Shown piece by piece: positions 8,041 to 18,163 of a stretch of DNA of 64,000 bases (position 1 is its first letter; each line of letters starts with the position of its first letter). Below the pieces are notes generated by a model. The model was given only the letters and a program-made list of their open reading frames with translations, ran no database searches and was not told the DNA's origin. Made by a program: the position numbers and the translations under genes. The DNA comes from Acetatifactor sp. (GTDB lineage Bacteria; Bacillota; Clostridia; Lachnospirales; Lachnospiraceae): NCBI GenBank assembly GCA_024695935.1, contig JAILHH010000040.1, forward strand, positions 44,039 to 108,038, read 5' to 3'.

Positions 8041-10089
8041 ATGAACATATCCAGATTGAGCAGAACCGATGCTATGGTTGCAATATATATTCTGGTAGCT
8101 TTTGCAATGCTGATCATCCCTTTACCCGCAGGTATCCTCGATGTTTTTATGGCATTTAATATTGCCATAGGTTTTACGATCCTGTTCGCATGTATGTTTA
8201 CAAAAGAAGTACTGGAAATGTCTTATTTCCCCACCATTCTTTTGTTCACCACCATTTTCAGGATCGCCATGAACGTGTCCTCAACGAGGCTTATCCTCAC
8301 CACAGGAAACAGCGGAAATGTTGTTAAGACCTTCGGTGAGTTCGTAGGAGGCGGTGACCTGATCGTGGGCGGAGTGGTATTTATCATTCTGATCATGATC
8401 CAGTTTCTGGTTATCAACAAAGGTTCCGAGCGAGTTGCAGAAGTAACCGCCAGATTTACTCTGGATGCCATGCCCGGTAAACAGATGGCCATCGATGCCG
8501 ACTTAAACACCGGAGCCATAGACGATAAGGAAGCAAAAAAAAGACGAGACAAGATCCAGCAGGAAGCAAGCTTTTTCGGTTCCATGGACGGTGCCGTTAA
8601 ATATGTAAAGGGAGATGCCGTAGCCGGTCTTCTCCTTACCGTGATAAACCTTGTGGGCGGTCTGCTCATGGGTATATTAAGGAATGGAATGGATGCGGGA
8701 ACCGCTGTAAACACCTTCGGAATCCTCACCATCGGTGACGGACTTGTGAGCCAGATCCCGTCCCTTTTGATATCCCTTTCAACAGGTATCCTGGTTACAA
8801 AGGGCGGTGCTGAAGCAGACTTTGGTCCTTCCATCATAAAACAGCTCTTCGGTGTGCCAAAGGTTATGTACATCGTTGGGGCCACCCTGATGTTTTTGGG
8901 TGTATTTACAAAACTGAATATCATCCTCTTTGTGGGAATGGGTCTTTTGTTCGTAGTGGGCGGCAGACTTATCGCCGGAAACCTTGAGACTGCAAATATC
9001 GAGAGCGAAGTCAGTGCGGATGAACAGGCGGCAGAGGAGATCAGACAGCCAGAGAATGTTAACAGCCTCCTGTCGGTGGATCCCATCGAGCTGGAATTCG
9101 GTTACGGAATCATTCCTCTTGCAGATGTCAACCAGGGCGGTGACCTGTTAGACCGAGTCGTAATGATCAGGCGTCAGATTGCTTTGGAACTCGGTACCGT
9201 GGTTCCCATTATCCGTCTGAGAGATAATATACAGTTAAATCCGAACCAGTACATCATAAAGATAAAAGGTATTCAGGTTTCTGAAGGCGAGATCCTCTTT
9301 GATCATTATATGGCCATGAACCCCGGATATGTGGAGGAGGAGATCTCGGGTATTCCTACCTTTGAGCCTTCATTCCATCTGCCGGCCATCTGGATAACAG
9401 AGAGTCAGAGAGAGAGGGCGGAGAGTCTTGGCTATACCGTTGTGGATCCACCTTCCATCATTGCAACTCACCTGACAGAGGTGATCAGAAGCCATATTGC
9501 AGAGCTTCTTACAAGACAGGATGTTCAGAACCTGTTAAACAACTTAAAAGAGACAAATCCTTCCCTTGTGGAGGACCTTGTGCCAAAGGTCATCGGCCTC
9601 GGAGAGGTTCAGAAAGTACTTCAAAACCTTTTGCGGGAGGGTATCTCCATCAGAGATCTTCTCACCGTATTGGAGACACTTGCGGATTATGCACCCACCA
9701 CCAGGGATACGGATATATTGACGGAGTATGTGCGTCAGAGCTTAAAGCGTGCCATTTCCGTAAAATTCTTCCCGCCTCATGAGACCACCAGTGTGGTGAC
9801 CCTTGATCCAAAGATCGAGCAGGAGATCATGTCAAGCGTAAAGCAGACGGAGACGGGAGCTTTCCTTAACCTTGATCCCACCAGATCGAAAGCCATTATC
9901 GACTCAGTGGGCAGGGAGGTCAAAAAACTTGAGAATCTGGGCCGTAATCCCATAGTTATTACTTCGCCCATAGTCAGAATATATTTTAAACGTTTGACTG
10001 AGGATTATTACAGGGATCTCATCGTTGTATCATACAATGAGGTTGAGTCCAATGTAGAACTTCAGTCGGTAGGAATGGTGACAGCATAA
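8041..10089 (+). CDS. flhA: Flagellar export protein FlhA
   Basis: The 682-residue major export-gate component. The N-terminal half has about eight transmembrane helices and the FHIPEP-family signature around NVSSTRLILTTGNSGNVVK and GDLIVGGVVF. The C-terminal half is the cytoplasmic chaperone-docking domain. GGAAAGGAG at 8028-8036 is the ribosome binding site. The stop TAA overlaps the flhF ATG by one base, so both are probably coupled. Confidence 0.97.
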   Translation: MNISRLSRTDAMVAIYILVAFAMLIIPLPAGILDVFMAFNIAIGFTILFACMFTKEVLEMSYFPTILLFTTIFRIAMNVSSTRLILTTGNSGNVVKTFGEFVGGGDLIVGGVVFIILIMIQFLVINKGSERVAEVTARFTLDAMPGKQMAIDADLNTGAIDDKEAKKRRDKIQQEASFFGSMDGAVKYVKGDAVAGLLLTVINLVGGLLMGILRNGMDAGTAVNTFGILTIGDGLVSQIPSLLISLSTGILVTKGGAEADFGPSIIKQLFGVPKVMYIVGATLMFLGVFTKLNIILFVGMGLLFVVGGRLIAGNLETANIESEVSADEQAAEEIRQPENVNSLLSVDPIELEFGYGIIPLADVNQGGDLLDRVVMIRRQIALELGTVVPIIRLRDNIQLNPNQYIIKIKGIQVSEGEILFDHYMAMNPGYVEEEISGIPTFEPSFHLPAIWITESQRERAESLGYTVVDPPSIIATHLTEVIRSHIAELLTRQDVQNLLNNLKETNPSLVEDLVPKVIGLGEVQKVLQNLLREGISIRDLLTVLETLADYAPTTRDTDILTEYVRQSLKRAISVKFFPPHETTSVVTLDPKIEQEIMSSVKQTETGAFLNLDPTRSKAIIDSVGREVKKLENLGRNPIVITSPIVRIYFKRLTEDYYRDLIVVSYNEVESNVELQSVGMVTA

Positions 10090-11333
10090 TGATTATCAAG
10101 AAATTTCTCGGAAAAACTGAAGAGGATGCCATCGCCCTTGCAAAAAAAGAACTGGGCAACAATGTGGTGGTCTTGAATGTGAAAAAGAATGTAAAGAAAA
10201 AAGGTCTTTTTGGCGCATTCAAACCAAAGCTTGTGGAGGTTACAGTGGCCTTAGAGGAAGAGAGCGAGACTTTGGAGCGCACAAGGAGGGAAGCAGAGAG
10301 AAAGCAGGCGGCTGCGCCCGCAAAAACCGAAAGCCCCGAAAAAAAAGATGCGCAGAAAGCTGACAAGGCATCGGAGAATATCGAGAAACGTCTTGACACT
10401 CTCCAGACCCTTCTCGAGACTCAGATAAAGAACAAAAAGTCTTCGGCCGTTTCGGAAAAAACTCCCGAAAATGCAGAGGAAAAGAAAGAGGAGGTTCCCG
10501 AGGAAAAGGATCCAAAAACATCCCCCGAAGACGAGGAACAGACCAGGTTTTTAAATCTGCTTCACACCACCATGCTTGAAAATGAAGTGGATGAAAAATA
10601 TGCAGAGCAGATAATGGAAGAGATCGAAAAGATCAGAAAACCCAATATGCCCATGGACTATCTTTTAGCCAATATTTATCAAAAGATGATCCTGAAATTT
10701 GGAAAAGCCGATGGAATATCCCCCTCTGAAAACCAGCCCAAGGTTGTTATCTTTATGGGACCTACCGGCGTCGGAAAGACAACTACCATAGCAAAGGTAG
10801 CAAGCAGTTATTCCGTTGAGGAAAAGAAAAAGATCGCCCTTCTTACGGCAGATACATACAGGATCGCAGCCGCAGAGCAGTTAAGGACCTATGCCAACAT
10901 CCTTGAGGTGCCTTTCAGAGTTGTATATACATCGGAAGACATGAAAAATGCCATTGCCGATTTCAAAGATTATGATTATATCTTTGTGGATACCGCCGGT
11001 CACTCCCATCAGAATGTGGATCAGGTGGACAATATGAAGGAACTTTTGGATGCGGCAAAGGAAGTGGCTGATACCGAGATCTTTTTGGTGCTTTCAGCCA
11101 CTACGAAATACAGGGATCTGTTAAAGATCGCCGATACTTACAAGAGCATCACCGACTACAGATTGATATTTACCAAGCTTGACGAAACCTCCTGCGTAGG
11201 TAATCTGCTAAACATTAAGCTTTTTACCGATGCGGCCATTTCATATGTTACCTACGGACAGAATGTTCCCGATGACATCGAGGCATTCAACGCCCAAAAA
11301 ACAGTCAAGCAGCTTCTGGGAGGTAAACATTGA
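10089..11333 (+). CDS. flhF: Flagellar SRP-type GTPase FlhF
   Basis: A 414-residue GTPase of the SRP family (with Ffh and FtsY) that controls the place and number of flagella. The N-terminal B domain begins with IIKKFLGKTEEDAIALAKKELG; a long charged Lys/Glu linker (about residues 60-150) follows, then the NG domain with the P-loop GPTGVGKTTT (about residue 224), DTYRIAAAEQLR and DTAGHSHQN. In the family the aspartate-rich G3 element is usually DTAGRS; here DTAGHS. FlhG, its regulator, is the next gene. Confidence 0.96.
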   Translation: MIIKKFLGKTEEDAIALAKKELGNNVVVLNVKKNVKKKGLFGAFKPKLVEVTVALEEESETLERTRREAERKQAAAPAKTESPEKKDAQKADKASENIEKRLDTLQTLLETQIKNKKSSAVSEKTPENAEEKKEEVPEEKDPKTSPEDEEQTRFLNLLHTTMLENEVDEKYAEQIMEEIEKIRKPNMPMDYLLANIYQKMILKFGKADGISPSENQPKVVIFMGPTGVGKTTTIAKVASSYSVEEKKKIALLTADTYRIAAAEQLRTYANILEVPFRVVYTSEDMKNAIADFKDYDYIFVDTAGHSHQNVDQVDNMKELLDAAKEVADTEIFLVLSATTKYRDLLKIADTYKSITDYRLIFTKLDETSCVGNLLNIKLFTDAAISYVTYGQNVPDDIEAFNAQKTVKQLLGGKH

Positions 11334-12208
11334 TGGATCAGGCAGAACAGTTGCGTATTATAAAAGCGAATAATCAAAAGGTTCAAAGACCCCTTGCCAG
11401 AGTTATCACCGTTACCAGCGGAAAGGGTGGCGTCGGCAAGTCCAACACTTCCATCAACCTGGCTATCCAGTTCAGAAAGATGGGCAAAAGAGTCATAATC
11501 CTTGACGCGGACTTTGGCCTTGCAAATATTGAGATAATGTTTGGTGCAGTTCCTAAGCACAATCTCTGTGACCTGATATATCAGGGCAAAAACATCAAAG
11601 AGATCATAACCTGGGGTCCTATGGAAGTGGGATTTATCTCGGGCGGAAGCGGAATCGCCGGTATGAGCAATTTAAGCAGGGATTATCTGACTTATATCAT
11701 TCAGAATCTGGCAGAGCTTGATGCCATAGCGGACATCATCATTGTGGATACCGGTGCCGGCATTGCGGATGCGGTTTTGGAGTTTTTGGTGGCAAGCGGT
11801 GAGATACTTTTAGTCACCACACCGGAGCCCACATCCATAACAGATTCCTATTCCCTTTTAAAGGCGCTCTACAGGCATCCCAGATTCAAGGCTGAGATGA
11901 CCAAAGTAAAGATGATCGCCAACAGAGTGGACAAGGAAAATGACGGTGTAATACTGTTTAATAAATTAAATGCCGTTGTTGCAAGATATTTAAAGATACC
12001 CATGACCTTCCTTGGCAGCGTCCCTCAGGACGATAAACTTGCAAAGGCTGTCATGCAGCAGATGCCTGTCTCTATTCAGACTCCCACTGCAAAGTCCAGT
12101 GTGGCATATGAAAAGATAGCCTTAAGGCTCCTTGACAAGGAGGAGGAACTTAAGCAGCCAAAGCGTGGAATGGCAGCATTTTTCTCCCATATTGTCACGG
12201 GAAAATAA
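11333..12208 (+). CDS. flhG: Flagellar number regulator FlhG (MinD/ParA-like ATPase)
   Basis: A 291-residue MinD-family ATPase that stimulates FlhF and limits flagellar number. It has the deviant Walker A motif SGKGGVGKSN (K31 and K36) and a switch region VDTGAGIAD. The start chosen is ATG 11333, which overlaps the flhF stop by one base and has GGGAGGT eight bases upstream. This puts DQAEQLR at the N-terminus, matching the known FlhF-activating helix of FlhG. A TTG three bases upstream would add one residue only. Confidence 0.94.
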   Translation: MDQAEQLRIIKANNQKVQRPLARVITVTSGKGGVGKSNTSINLAIQFRKMGKRVIILDADFGLANIEIMFGAVPKHNLCDLIYQGKNIKEIITWGPMEVGFISGGSGIAGMSNLSRDYLTYIIQNLAELDAIADIIIVDTGAGIADAVLEFLVASGEILLVTTPEPTSITDSYSLLKALYRHPRFKAEMTKVKMIANRVDKENDGVILFNKLNAVVARYLKIPMTFLGSVPQDDKLAKAVMQQMPVSIQTPTAKSSVAYEKIALRLLDKEEELKQPKRGMAAFFSHIVTGK

Positions 12209-12227
12209 ACATCAGAGGTGAGAACAA

Positions 12228-12950
12228 TTGTTATCTAAATTTATAAAAGAAGGTGACCGTATAGAGATCACTCCAATGGAAGATGAAGAAAAAAACGGTG
12301 AACTGAAGCTGAGAAAGTACATAAGCAGGGTTGAGACCATAGTGAGTGAAGATACCATGGAGATCGCAATGCCCATGGAGCAGTCTAAGCTCATACTTCT
12401 TCCCGTTGACGGTGAATTCAATCTGACGATCTACGCTCAGACAAATCTGTTTCAGTGCTTTGTGCGGATAACCGACAGATATAAATCAAACAACCTTTAT
12501 ATGCTGGTGGTGGAACTTATCAGCAATCTGAGAAAGGTTCAGAGAAGAGAATTCTACAGATACAGCTGTGCACTGGAGATGGCTTCGAGAACCCTTGAGG
12601 AGGAAGAAATCAAGGCTCTTGAAAGCAAGATCCCATACACCTTGCAGCCGGGGTTACCCTTAAAGAGAAGTGTCATCGTTGATATAAGCGGAGGAGGCCT
12701 CAGATTTATCTCCACTCATCAATATGATATAGGAAGTCTTCTTTATTGCAGCTATTATCTGTTAAAAGACGGAGAAAAGAAACTCTACGAGGTTACGGGC
12801 CGGGTACTTGCGGTAAAAGAACTGGTAAACCGTCCCGGAACTTTTGAACACAGAGTTGAGTATTATAATATCAATTCTGATACAAGAGAAGAAATTATCA
12901 GATTTATTTTCGAAGAAGAGCGAAAAGAGAGAAGAAAACAAAATGGATGA
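12228..12950 (+). CDS. Flagellar brake-type PilZ protein (YcgR-like), c-di-GMP receptor
   Basis: A 240-residue protein with a YcgR-type N-terminal beta domain (about residues 5-100) and a PilZ domain (about 104-225). The c-di-GMP ligands are intact: the RxxxR motif at R107-R111 (QRREFYR) and DISGGG at 152-157, which fits D/NxSxxG. In related bacteria (YcgR, MotI/DgrA) such proteins slow the motor when c-di-GMP is high. It starts with TTG at 12228 behind AGAGGTGAG. It sits between flhG and cheB and overlaps cheB by eight bases. An HD-GYP protein encoded at 28605 could supply the matching c-di-GMP degrading activity. Confidence 0.9.
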   Translation: MLSKFIKEGDRIEITPMEDEEKNGELKLRKYISRVETIVSEDTMEIAMPMEQSKLILLPVDGEFNLTIYAQTNLFQCFVRITDRYKSNNLYMLVVELISNLRKVQRREFYRYSCALEMASRTLEEEEIKALESKIPYTLQPGLPLKRSVIVDISGGGLRFISTHQYDIGSLLYCSYYLLKDGEKKLYEVTGRVLAVKELVNRPGTFEHRVEYYNINSDTREEIIRFIFEEERKERRKQNG

Positions 12951-14037
12951 TAAAAATTTCAAAAAAATTTTAGTAGTTGATGATTCTGCACTTATGAGAA
13001 GAGTGCTTTGTGATATAATCGATTCTGATAAGAGATTCCATGTCGTTGATAAAGCGACTAACGGCTATGAAGCATTCGACCTTCTCAGCAGAAACAAGTA
13101 TGACGCGGTTGTTCTGGATGTGAACATGCCCAAGATGAACGGGCTTCAGCTTCTGGAGGAACTTCGAAAATACAAGATTCAGGCGAAGGTAATGATGGCC
13201 AGCACCGACACCAGCGAAGGAGCAAAGACAACTCTTGATGCTCTGGAACTTGGTGCTTTGGACTTTATCCATAAACCTATCAATGCTATCGATTGCAGAA
13301 ACGATGAGTTTGTGACAAATTTCCTGGAGACCCTGTCGGCAGTCGTCGATTCCGTTCCCCAGACATTTGTAAGCAAACAGAAACGCCTCGAAAATCAGGT
13401 CAGCACCGTTAAGGTTATGGATCTGGCAAAAAAGCATGCTGCCGCCATCCCCGGAAAAAAAGCTATAGCTATTGCAAGCTCCACCGGCGGACCGAAGGCT
13501 TTGATGACCCTCATACCCATGATCCCAAAGGAGATCGATGCACCTATCGTCATCGTTCAGCACATGCCGAAGGGATTTACCCAGACTCTTGCGGAGAGAC
13601 TTGACGGCATGAGCAAGGTTACCGTAAAGGAAGCCGGCGAGGGAGATGTTCTTGAAAAAGGACATGTTTATATCGCAAGGGGCGGAAGTCATCTGAATAT
13701 TGTGAAAAATCAGCGAGGACAGGAGGTTGTCAAATATTCGGATGAACCCATGAGAGAGGGTGTTAAGCCCTGTTCCAATTACATGTACGAATCATTGTCC
13801 GATTCCGAATATGACAATATTCTGTGCGTGGTTTTGACGGGAATGGGAGCTGACGGAACCGTTGGTATTGGAAATCTTAAGAAAAGCAAAAAGGTTCATG
13901 TTTTAGCCCAGAGTGAAGAAAGCTGTACCGTATTCGGAATGCCAAAGAGCATCATAAAGGCAGGATACGCGGATCAGGTGGTTTCATTGGACAACATGGC
14001 CCAGGAAATTGTATTAAATGTCGGACTGAATTCCTAA
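12943..14037 (+). CDS. cheB: Chemotaxis methylesterase CheB
   Basis: Removes methyl (and amide) groups from chemoreceptors and is activated by CheA. The receiver domain (1-125) has D13-D14, phosphoacceptor D59 (VVLDVNMPKMNG) and K111. The methylesterase domain (about 172-362) has the catalytic triad S180 (ASSTGGP), H207 (QHMPKGF) and D304 (GMGADG). The frame is open upstream, but ATG 12943 gives the normal 364 residues and starts directly before the receiver fold; it overlaps the PilZ gene end. No cheR is present in the window. Confidence 0.96.
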   Translation: MDDKNFKKILVVDDSALMRRVLCDIIDSDKRFHVVDKATNGYEAFDLLSRNKYDAVVLDVNMPKMNGLQLLEELRKYKIQAKVMMASTDTSEGAKTTLDALELGALDFIHKPINAIDCRNDEFVTNFLETLSAVVDSVPQTFVSKQKRLENQVSTVKVMDLAKKHAAAIPGKKAIAIASSTGGPKALMTLIPMIPKEIDAPIVIVQHMPKGFTQTLAERLDGMSKVTVKEAGEGDVLEKGHVYIARGGSHLNIVKNQRGQEVVKYSDEPMREGVKPCSNYMYESLSDSEYDNILCVVLTGMGADGTVGIGNLKKSKKVHVLAQSEESCTVFGMPKSIIKAGYADQVVSLDNMAQEIVLNVGLNS

Positions 14038-14072
14038 AATCAAAGAGCCTTAAAAGGCAGAATGGAGGACAT

Positions 14073-16139
14073 ATGGACGTCAATCAGTATCTTGAGATTT
14101 TTCTTGATGAAACAAAAGAACACTTACAGAACCTGAACACCAGGATCCTTGAACTCGAGCAGGATGCCGAGAACATGGATACCATCAATGAGATTTTCCG
14201 TGCGGCACATTCCCTAAAGGGTATGGCCGGAACCATGGGATATAAGAGAATGCAGAATCTTACCCATGATATGGAAAATGTATTTTCTGAGGTCAGAAAC
14301 GGCACCATCAAGGTTCAGCCTGAGATGATTGATATTCTTTTTAAGTGCCTCGATGCCCTTGAGGAATACACAGACAATATTCAGAATAATGCGGATGAGG
14401 GAACCAATGACAATGCTCCCATCATCAAACAGTTAAATGACATCATCAATTCCAAAAACAGTGGAGGAGCAGCACCTGCTGCAGCTCCTGCAGAGGAAAA
14501 GAAGGAAGAGAAGGAAGAGGCAACTTCCACAAGCAAATGGTATGATATCGCCCTCGATAATCATCAGATCACAGTCCTTGAAGAGGCAAAGAAAGAGGGC
14601 AAGAAGATATACGGAATCAACGTTCTCATTCAGGAGAGCTGCCTGCTTAAGGCCGCAAGAGCTTTCCTCGTATTCAAAGCTATTGAGGAAAAGGGCGAGA
14701 TCATCGTTTCCGATCCCAGTGCCCAGGACGTTGAGGATGAAAAATTTGACAGAGACTTTACTTTGATCGTCGTATCAGATGCAAACTTTGACGACATCAA
14801 GAAAGTGATCTCAAACGTATCCGAAATCGAAGCGGTTACGGGAGAAGACCTGGTACTTGAAAAGACCAAGAATTACCAGCCGGGTGATGCTGCACCCGCA
14901 GTTGTTGCGGCTCAGACTTCCGAAAAGAAGGCCGCCGCTCCCGCTGCAAAGACAGAAAAGAAACAGGCTCCCGGAAAGCCTATCGTAAACAGAACGGTAC
15001 GTGTGGATATCGAAAAACTCGACAGCCTGATGAACCTTGTGAGCGAGCTTATCATCGCAAAGAATTCACTGGTTGCAACCTCCACACAGAACGAATCCGG
15101 AAACAGTTCCGCATTCAACGAGCAGGTTGAATACCTCGAGACAGTTACCACAAACCTTCACGAATCAGTTATGAAGGTTCGAATGGTTCCCATCGAGAGT
15201 GTTGTTAATAAATTCCCTCGTATGATCAGAGATCTGGCAAAGAACCTGGACAAAAAGATGGAACTCTATATGTCCGGTGAAGAGACAGAGCTTGACCGTA
15301 CAGTGGTTGATGAGATCGGTGACCCTCTGATGCACTTATTAAGAAATGCCGCAGACCACGGTCTGGAAGCATCCGAAGTACGTGTCCAGAGAGGAAAGCC
15401 CGAAGTCGGATCTATTTTCCTTGATGCGTACCAGGATGGTAACAACGTAGTCATCGAAGTAAGAGATGACGGTAACGGTATCGATGTAAATGCCGTAAGA
15501 GCAAAGATCATCGAGAGAAACCTGGTATCCGAAGAACAGGCACAGGCACTTTCCGACAAGGAAGTTATCGATTATCTGTTCCATCCCGGATTCTCTACAG
15601 CAAAGAAGATCACAGACGTATCCGGAAGAGGCGTTGGTCTTGATGTAGTAAGAAGCAAGATAGAGTCCTTGAGCGGTGAAGTTGAGGTTAAGAGCAAACT
15701 CGGCGAAGGAAGTACATGGACCATCAGACTTCCTCTTACACTTGCTATCATCCAGTCCCTCATGGTCATCATCGGCGGCGAGAAATATGCTATTTCTCTC
15801 GGCTCTATCCAGACTATCGAGGACATCGCTCCTTCGGAAGTAAAGAAAGTGGAGAACAAGGAAGTTATCAATCTCCGTGGATCTGTTATTCCTCTTATCA
15901 GACTTAATGAGATCCTTGATATTGAGAGCAAGAATGCTTCCGATGACAACTTAATAGTGGTAATCGTTAAGAAGGGTGACCAGATGGCAGGTCTTGTTGT
16001 GGATGAACTTATCGGACAGCAGGAGATCGTTATCAAATCCCTTGGCAAATATATCAAGCAGCCTAAGTTCATCAGCGGTGCAACCATTCTCGGTGACGGT
16101 GAGATCGCACTTATTCTTGATGCCAATGCACTTATGTAA
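14073..16139 (+). CDS. cheA: Chemotaxis histidine kinase CheA
   Basis: The 688-residue kinase that phosphorylates CheY and CheB. Domains in order: P1 Hpt with H46 (AAHSLKGMAGTMG), an Ala/Glu linker, P2 docking domain (about 155-265), a second Ala/Lys linker, P3 dimerisation (about 305-370), P4 ATPase with HLLRNAADHGLE (N box), DDGNGI and GRGVGLDVV, and the P5 CheW-like domain ending at residue 688. Nothing is missing. GGAGG at 14062-14066 precedes the ATG. Confidence 0.98.
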   Translation: MDVNQYLEIFLDETKEHLQNLNTRILELEQDAENMDTINEIFRAAHSLKGMAGTMGYKRMQNLTHDMENVFSEVRNGTIKVQPEMIDILFKCLDALEEYTDNIQNNADEGTNDNAPIIKQLNDIINSKNSGGAAPAAAPAEEKKEEKEEATSTSKWYDIALDNHQITVLEEAKKEGKKIYGINVLIQESCLLKAARAFLVFKAIEEKGEIIVSDPSAQDVEDEKFDRDFTLIVVSDANFDDIKKVISNVSEIEAVTGEDLVLEKTKNYQPGDAAPAVVAAQTSEKKAAAPAAKTEKKQAPGKPIVNRTVRVDIEKLDSLMNLVSELIIAKNSLVATSTQNESGNSSAFNEQVEYLETVTTNLHESVMKVRMVPIESVVNKFPRMIRDLAKNLDKKMELYMSGEETELDRTVVDEIGDPLMHLLRNAADHGLEASEVRVQRGKPEVGSIFLDAYQDGNNVVIEVRDDGNGIDVNAVRAKIIERNLVSEEQAQALSDKEVIDYLFHPGFSTAKKITDVSGRGVGLDVVRSKIESLSGEVEVKSKLGEGSTWTIRLPLTLAIIQSLMVIIGGEKYAISLGSIQTIEDIAPSEVKKVENKEVINLRGSVIPLIRLNEILDIESKNASDDNLIVVIVKKGDQMAGLVVDELIGQQEIVIKSLGKYIKQPKFISGATILGDGEIALILDANALM

Positions 16140-16156
16140 GAGGAGGGAAAAACGAT

Positions 16157-16651
16157 ATGGATCAGCTTAGTACAATGAACGCAATAAGCCTTGCCAATGA
16201 AGAAGGTAAGACAAATGTAGAGACTATTCAGTATATTGTAATCCGTCTTGGCGACGAGCAGTTCGGAATCGATATCAAATACATCGATAATATCGTAAGA
16301 ATGCAGAACATAACAAGAGTTCCCAAGGTGCAGGATTATCTTCTCGGTGTTATCAATCTCCGTGGTGAAGTCATTCCCGTAATGAGCCTCAGGAGAAAGA
16401 TGAATCTGGCAGATGATGAATTTACAAAGGCTACTCGTATCATCATCCTGAAATTGGAAAATCAGGGTAATGTCGGAGTCATAGTCGATGAGGTTAAAGA
16501 GGTTGTAACTCTTGCGGTTGACGAGATCGACAAAGTTCAGCACAAAAACGGTGAATCTGCTAACTTCGTCTCGGGAGTAGGTAAACACGAGAATGAATTG
16601 ATCTCAATTCTCGATCTCGGAACACTTGCATCTGAAGACGGCGCTCAGTAA
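16157..16651 (+). CDS. cheW: Chemotaxis coupling protein CheW
   Basis: A 164-residue SH3-like adaptor that links CheA to chemoreceptors. The family patterns QFGIDIKYIDNIVR, VINLRGEVIPV and VGVIVDEVKEVV are all present. An N-terminal extension of about 25 residues precedes the domain. It lies 17 bases after cheA, with AGAGGAGGG at 16139-16147 as ribosome binding site. Confidence 0.97.
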   Translation: MDQLSTMNAISLANEEGKTNVETIQYIVIRLGDEQFGIDIKYIDNIVRMQNITRVPKVQDYLLGVINLRGEVIPVMSLRRKMNLADDEFTKATRIIILKLENQGNVGVIVDEVKEVVTLAVDEIDKVQHKNGESANFVSGVGKHENELISILDLGTLASEDGAQ

Positions 16652-16668
16652 AGGTAAGGGGAGTATCT

Positions 16669-17301
16669 ATGGGTTCAGTAAATCTTGATGAAGTTTCTGA
16701 AAAATATAACGACGTCCTGAAAGAGATCGGAAATATTGGTGCAGGTAATGCCATGACGGCTCTGTCCCAGATGTTGCAGACCAAAGTTGATATGAAAGTT
16801 CCACAGGTTAAACTTGTGGAACTTTCCGAGGTCGGCATGATCATGGGAGGAGAGGAACAGATAATGGCTGCTGTTTTCCTCGGCGTAGAGGGAGACATCA
16901 CAGGCAGTATGATGTTCATGGTTGAAAAAGCCAGCGCAAAGCATCTGATCAAGAAGGTAATGATGGGGATGGCCCCCGAGTCCGAAGATTTCACGGATAT
17001 GGAACTTTCGGCATTAAAAGAAGTGGGCAATATCATTACCGGAGCATATTTAAATTCACTTTCCACATTAACCAATTTAAAAATTTATCCAACGCCACCG
17101 GATCTTCAGGTGGATATGGCCGGGGCAATCTTAAGTGTGCCGGCGATCATGTTTGGTTTGAACGGCGACAAACTGTTGCTTATTCAATCCCAGTTCTTTG
17201 ATGAAATCCAGATAGACGGATTTTTTGTACTGATACCTGATTTGGAATCTTATGCAAAAATATTGTCCTCCTTAGGCATACCTGTTGACTTAGAGGGCTA
17301 G
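16669..17301 (+). CDS. cheC: CheY-P phosphatase CheC
   Basis: A 210-residue phosphatase of the CheC/FliY/CheX family. Both conserved ExxN active sites are present, in KEIGNIGAGNAMTAL near the N-terminus and KEVGNIITGAYLNSL in the middle. CheC removes phosphate from CheY and forms a regulated complex with CheD, encoded next. It thus acts alongside FliY, which carries a second CheC-type domain. Confidence 0.96.
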   Translation: MGSVNLDEVSEKYNDVLKEIGNIGAGNAMTALSQMLQTKVDMKVPQVKLVELSEVGMIMGGEEQIMAAVFLGVEGDITGSMMFMVEKASAKHLIKKVMMGMAPESEDFTDMELSALKEVGNIITGAYLNSLSTLTNLKIYPTPPDLQVDMAGAILSVPAIMFGLNGDKLLLIQSQFFDEIQIDGFFVLIPDLESYAKILSSLGIPVDLEG

Positions 17302-17315
17302 TAAAGGATGTTTAG

Positions 17316-17801
17316 ATGAGCGAGATAATAAAGGTTGGAATGGCAGATTTAAAAACCTGCGTCAAACCTGACGGTGTAACTACACTGGGCCTCGGCTCCT
17401 GTGTCGGTGTCGCAATTCGAGATCCGAATACAGGCATAGGAGGGCTGGTCCATGTGATGCTGCCGGACAGTACAGCCATTAAAAACAGCAATCTCAATAT
17501 TGCAAAGTTTGCCGATACAGGTATCGTTGAGCTTGTTAGACAAATGGAAGCCCTTGGTGCGAATAAGTCCAGGATGGTGGCCAAAATTGCGGGTGGGGCG
17601 GCCATGTTTGCATCCAGCAGACCGGATATCGTTCAGGTCGGACAGCGAAACGTGGAAGCAACCGTAGCAGTATTGAATCAATTGAAAATTCCTATTTTGG
17701 CGAAAGATGTAGGTTTAAATTACGGTCGAACGGTTATTTTTTATCCAGAGACCGGTGATTATATCATAAGAGCGGTTGGTAAACCGGAAACAGTAATATA
17801 G
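17316..17801 (+). CDS. cheD: Chemoreceptor glutamine deamidase CheD
   Basis: A 161-residue deamidase that converts receptor glutamines to glutamates and binds CheC. The catalytic cysteine C29 (LGLGSCVGVA), histidine H46 (GLVHVMLPDS) and T23 are present, matching the Thermotoga CheD triad in spacing. The gene follows cheC by 14 bases. Confidence 0.96.
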   Translation: MSEIIKVGMADLKTCVKPDGVTTLGLGSCVGVAIRDPNTGIGGLVHVMLPDSTAIKNSNLNIAKFADTGIVELVRQMEALGANKSRMVAKIAGGAAMFASSRPDIVQVGQRNVEATVAVLNQLKIPILAKDVGLNYGRTVIFYPETGDYIIRAVGKPETVI

Positions 17802-17819
17802 TGTTGGAGGCTAAAAGTA

Positions 17820-18125
17820 ATGGGCAAGAAGGATTTGCCTTTAATAGTGATGCTGGTGGCCGGAGCTGTCACCTGCATCATTACTTTTGTGAAGAACTAT
17901 TCCGTTTTAGGAAAGCTGGTCTCACTCTTTGTAGTTCTGGTTATCTTCTATATTTTGGGAAGCATACTCGAACAGCTTATCACAAAATTTGAAAAGCAAA
18001 ACGAAGAAAAGAGAAAAGCTGAGGAGCAGGCTGCAAAAGAGGCGGAAGAAAAAGAAAAGGCCGAGGCAGAAAAAAATGCCACCGAGGAGGCTGCAAAGAA
18101 AGCTTTGGATGAAGCTGAAGAGTGA
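17820..18125 (+). CDS. Small membrane protein with charged coiled-coil tail, unknown function
   Basis: A 101-residue protein with two closely spaced transmembrane segments (about residues 6-25 and 30-51) and a highly charged Lys/Glu/Ala tail (55-101) that should form a helix or coiled coil. GTTGGAGGC lies at 17803-17811. I do not recognise a named family. Its place between cheD and sigD in one transcription unit suggests a flagellar or chemotaxis-related role, but nothing in the sequence shows which. Confidence 0.75.
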   Translation: MGKKDLPLIVMLVAGAVTCIITFVKNYSVLGKLVSLFVVLVIFYILGSILEQLITKFEKQNEEKRKAEEQAAKEAEEKEKAEAEKNATEEAAKKALDEAEE

Positions 18126-18163
18126 TCAGTGAATAATACATTGGGAAAGGAGGGGTTATTTTA

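Noticed and set aside
12844..12942. Upstream extension of the cheB frame
   Set aside because: It overlaps the PilZ gene and adds residues before the receiver domain that the family lacks.
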